This document shows positions 5,871 to 5,872 of a stretch of 5,872 nucleotides of DNA, piece after piece (the first letter of the stretch is position 1; each line of letters starts with the position of its first letter). The position numbers were made by a program, and so were the translations under genes. The DNA lies in NCBI GenBank assembly GCA_937927695.1, contig CALBRU010000428.1:1-5872 (forward strand), given 5' to 3'. The DNA is from an uncultured Thiomonas sp. Its GTDB lineage: Bacteria; Pseudomonadota; Gammaproteobacteria; Burkholderiales; Burkholderiaceae_C. A model generated the notes under the pieces. The model was given only the letters and a program-made list of their open reading frames with translations, was not told where the DNA came from and did not search any database.

Positions 5871-5872
5871 CA

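Noticed and set aside
1..5872. A new defence, mobile or other accessory system
   Set aside because: All complete genes belong to conserved housekeeping families in a familiar order. There are no transposase, integrase, toxin or CRISPR features, and no marked composition change.

Overview
The window reads as a chromosomal housekeeping cluster from a GC-rich betaproteobacterium, most likely of the order Burkholderiales. The grounds are the gene order hflK-hflC-DUF2065-hisZ-purA-phosphoribosyltransferase, the presence of HisZ (the regulatory subunit that goes with short-form HisG), and the variant SSNCVAG segment in PurA, which I recall as usual in that order. Genus cannot be settled from this sequence.

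Layout. Bases 2-1300 (+) encode nearly all of HflK; only the extreme N-terminus lies outside the window. hflC follows at 1311-2201 after a 10-base gap. A 58-base spacer with a hairpin and a 9-base direct repeat leads to a 61-residue two-helix membrane protein of the DUF2065/YjeT family (2260-2445). Then come hisZ (2493-3644, with a possible start at 2463), purA (3697-5019, GTG start) and a Gpt-like purine phosphoribosyltransferase (5075-5596). All six are on the + strand with short gaps, so co-transcription is plausible. A convergent gene on the - strand enters from the right edge and stops at 5652; only its last 72 codons are visible, and it looks like the C-terminal part of a DUF4124-type protein. 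The 55 bases between the convergent stops hold a strong hairpin and three copies of CATGGGCA.

How the genes work together. HflK and HflC form the inner-membrane SPFH complex that surrounds and modulates the FtsH protease. The DUF2065 protein is a small membrane protein of unknown role that accompanies them, as yjeT does in E. coli. HisZ activates the first step of histidine synthesis. PurA commits IMP to AMP synthesis, and the phosphoribosyltransferase probably salvages a purine base. HisG uses PRPP and ATP, the transferase uses PRPP, and PurA makes the AMP precursor, so the right half is loosely linked by purine/PRPP metabolism.

I found no mobile element, CRISPR array, tRNA or rRNA, and no convincing new multi-gene system. 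The items most worth a second look are the two intergenic hairpin/repeat structures, the uncharacterised DUF2065 protein, the hisZ start, and the partial - strand gene.
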